From: Porticoccaceae bacterium UBA2002
Lineage (GTDB): Bacteria; Pseudomonadota; Gammaproteobacteria; Pseudomonadales; Porticoccaceae
DNA: 5,935 nucleotides
Direction: 5' to 3'
Assembly (NCBI GenBank): GCA_002334915.1
Contig: DDCQ01000104.1
Location: forward strand, 1 to 5,935
Part shown: piece after piece, positions 5,789 through 5,935 of the stretch
Numbering within the stretch: the first letter of the stretch is position 1
Layout: every line of letters starts with the position of its first letter
The notes under the pieces: model-generated
What the model was told of the DNA's origin: nothing
What the model saw: the letters and a program-made list of their open reading frames with translations, nothing else
The model's database searches: none
Translations under genes and position numbers: made by a program

Positions 5789-5935
5789 TTAGATAGCTTT
5801 ATTACGAGGGCGTTTGAGTAGTGTTTTTAGAGAGGTCTCGTATCTTTTCTGAATAGCCTGATAGCTGCCCAAAATCATGGCCACAGTAATATCTTCTATC
5901 GTCTGCAGGTTGATGTCGTTATGGATAAGATATTG
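5789..5935 (-). CDS. C-terminal fragment of an unidentified protein, possibly a TetR-like regulator
   Basis: A minus-strand frame enters at base 5935 and ends at TAA 5791-5789, giving the last 48 residues: it begins QYLIHNDINLQTIEDITVAM and ends KRPRNKAI. An open frame to the window edge, balanced codon use and a helical, charged, non-repetitive sequence support a real gene. The pattern 'I-N-L-x-T-I-E-D-I-x-V-A-M-I-L-G-S-Y' followed by an amphipathic stretch and a basic tail resembles the last ligand-domain helices of TetR-family regulators, but this resemblance is weak and the DNA-binding domain is outside the window. It is convergent with the VOC gene. If it is a regulator, it is a candidate to bind the palindrome at 2122-2138; that is speculation. 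Confidence 0.65.
   Translation of the reverse strand, partial: QYLIHNDINLQTIEDITVAMILGSYQAIQKRYETSLKTLLKRPRNKAI

Overview
This window looks like part of a chromosome of a Gram-negative bacterium, most likely a proteobacterium and plausibly a marine gammaproteobacterium. That placement is inference: it rests on a periplasmic quinohemoprotein with an N-terminal cytochrome c domain, Sec-type signal sequences, Shine-Dalgarno starts, and coding DNA of roughly balanced base composition with a very AT-rich control region. No rRNA, tRNA, insertion sequence or CRISPR array is visible.

Layout. A divergent promoter region (2000-2527) splits the window into two transcription units. Leftward, on the minus strand: a cytosolic short-chain dehydrogenase/reductase (1241-1999), then an exported alpha/beta hydrolase of the epoxide hydrolase/haloalkane dehalogenase type (243-1244), joined by a 4-base ATGA overlap. 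After a 107-base gap comes the first 45 codons of a same-strand gene cut by the window edge (1-135), probably an ABC exporter. Rightward, on the plus strand: a 635-residue PQQ-dependent dehydrogenase with an N-terminal heme c domain, built like polyvinyl-alcohol dehydrogenase (2528-4435), then after 24 bases a two-domain VOC (glyoxalase/extradiol dioxygenase fold) protein with an N-terminal membrane anchor (4460-5554). A convergent minus-strand gene enters from the right edge and ends at 5789; only its last 48 codons are present.

The control region has a core (about 2141-2280) of only about 22% G+C. It carries a perfect 17-base palindrome (2122-2138), scattered copies of its half-motif AGTTATT, a 7-bp inverted repeat (2174-2195), three ATATTG repeats and candidate sigma70 promoters in both directions. 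This suggests a shared, regulated divergent promoter, although no complete regulator gene lies in the window.

How the genes may work together (inference): the quinohemoprotein would oxidise an alcohol in the periplasm and pass electrons through its own heme c. The anchored VOC protein and the exported hydrolase would act on the same or related compounds outside the inner membrane, and the SDR would handle a carbonyl or alcohol intermediate inside. The substrate cannot be read from sequence. Three of the four complete genes carry export or anchor signals, so the unit looks like a mainly periplasmic catabolic or detoxification module.
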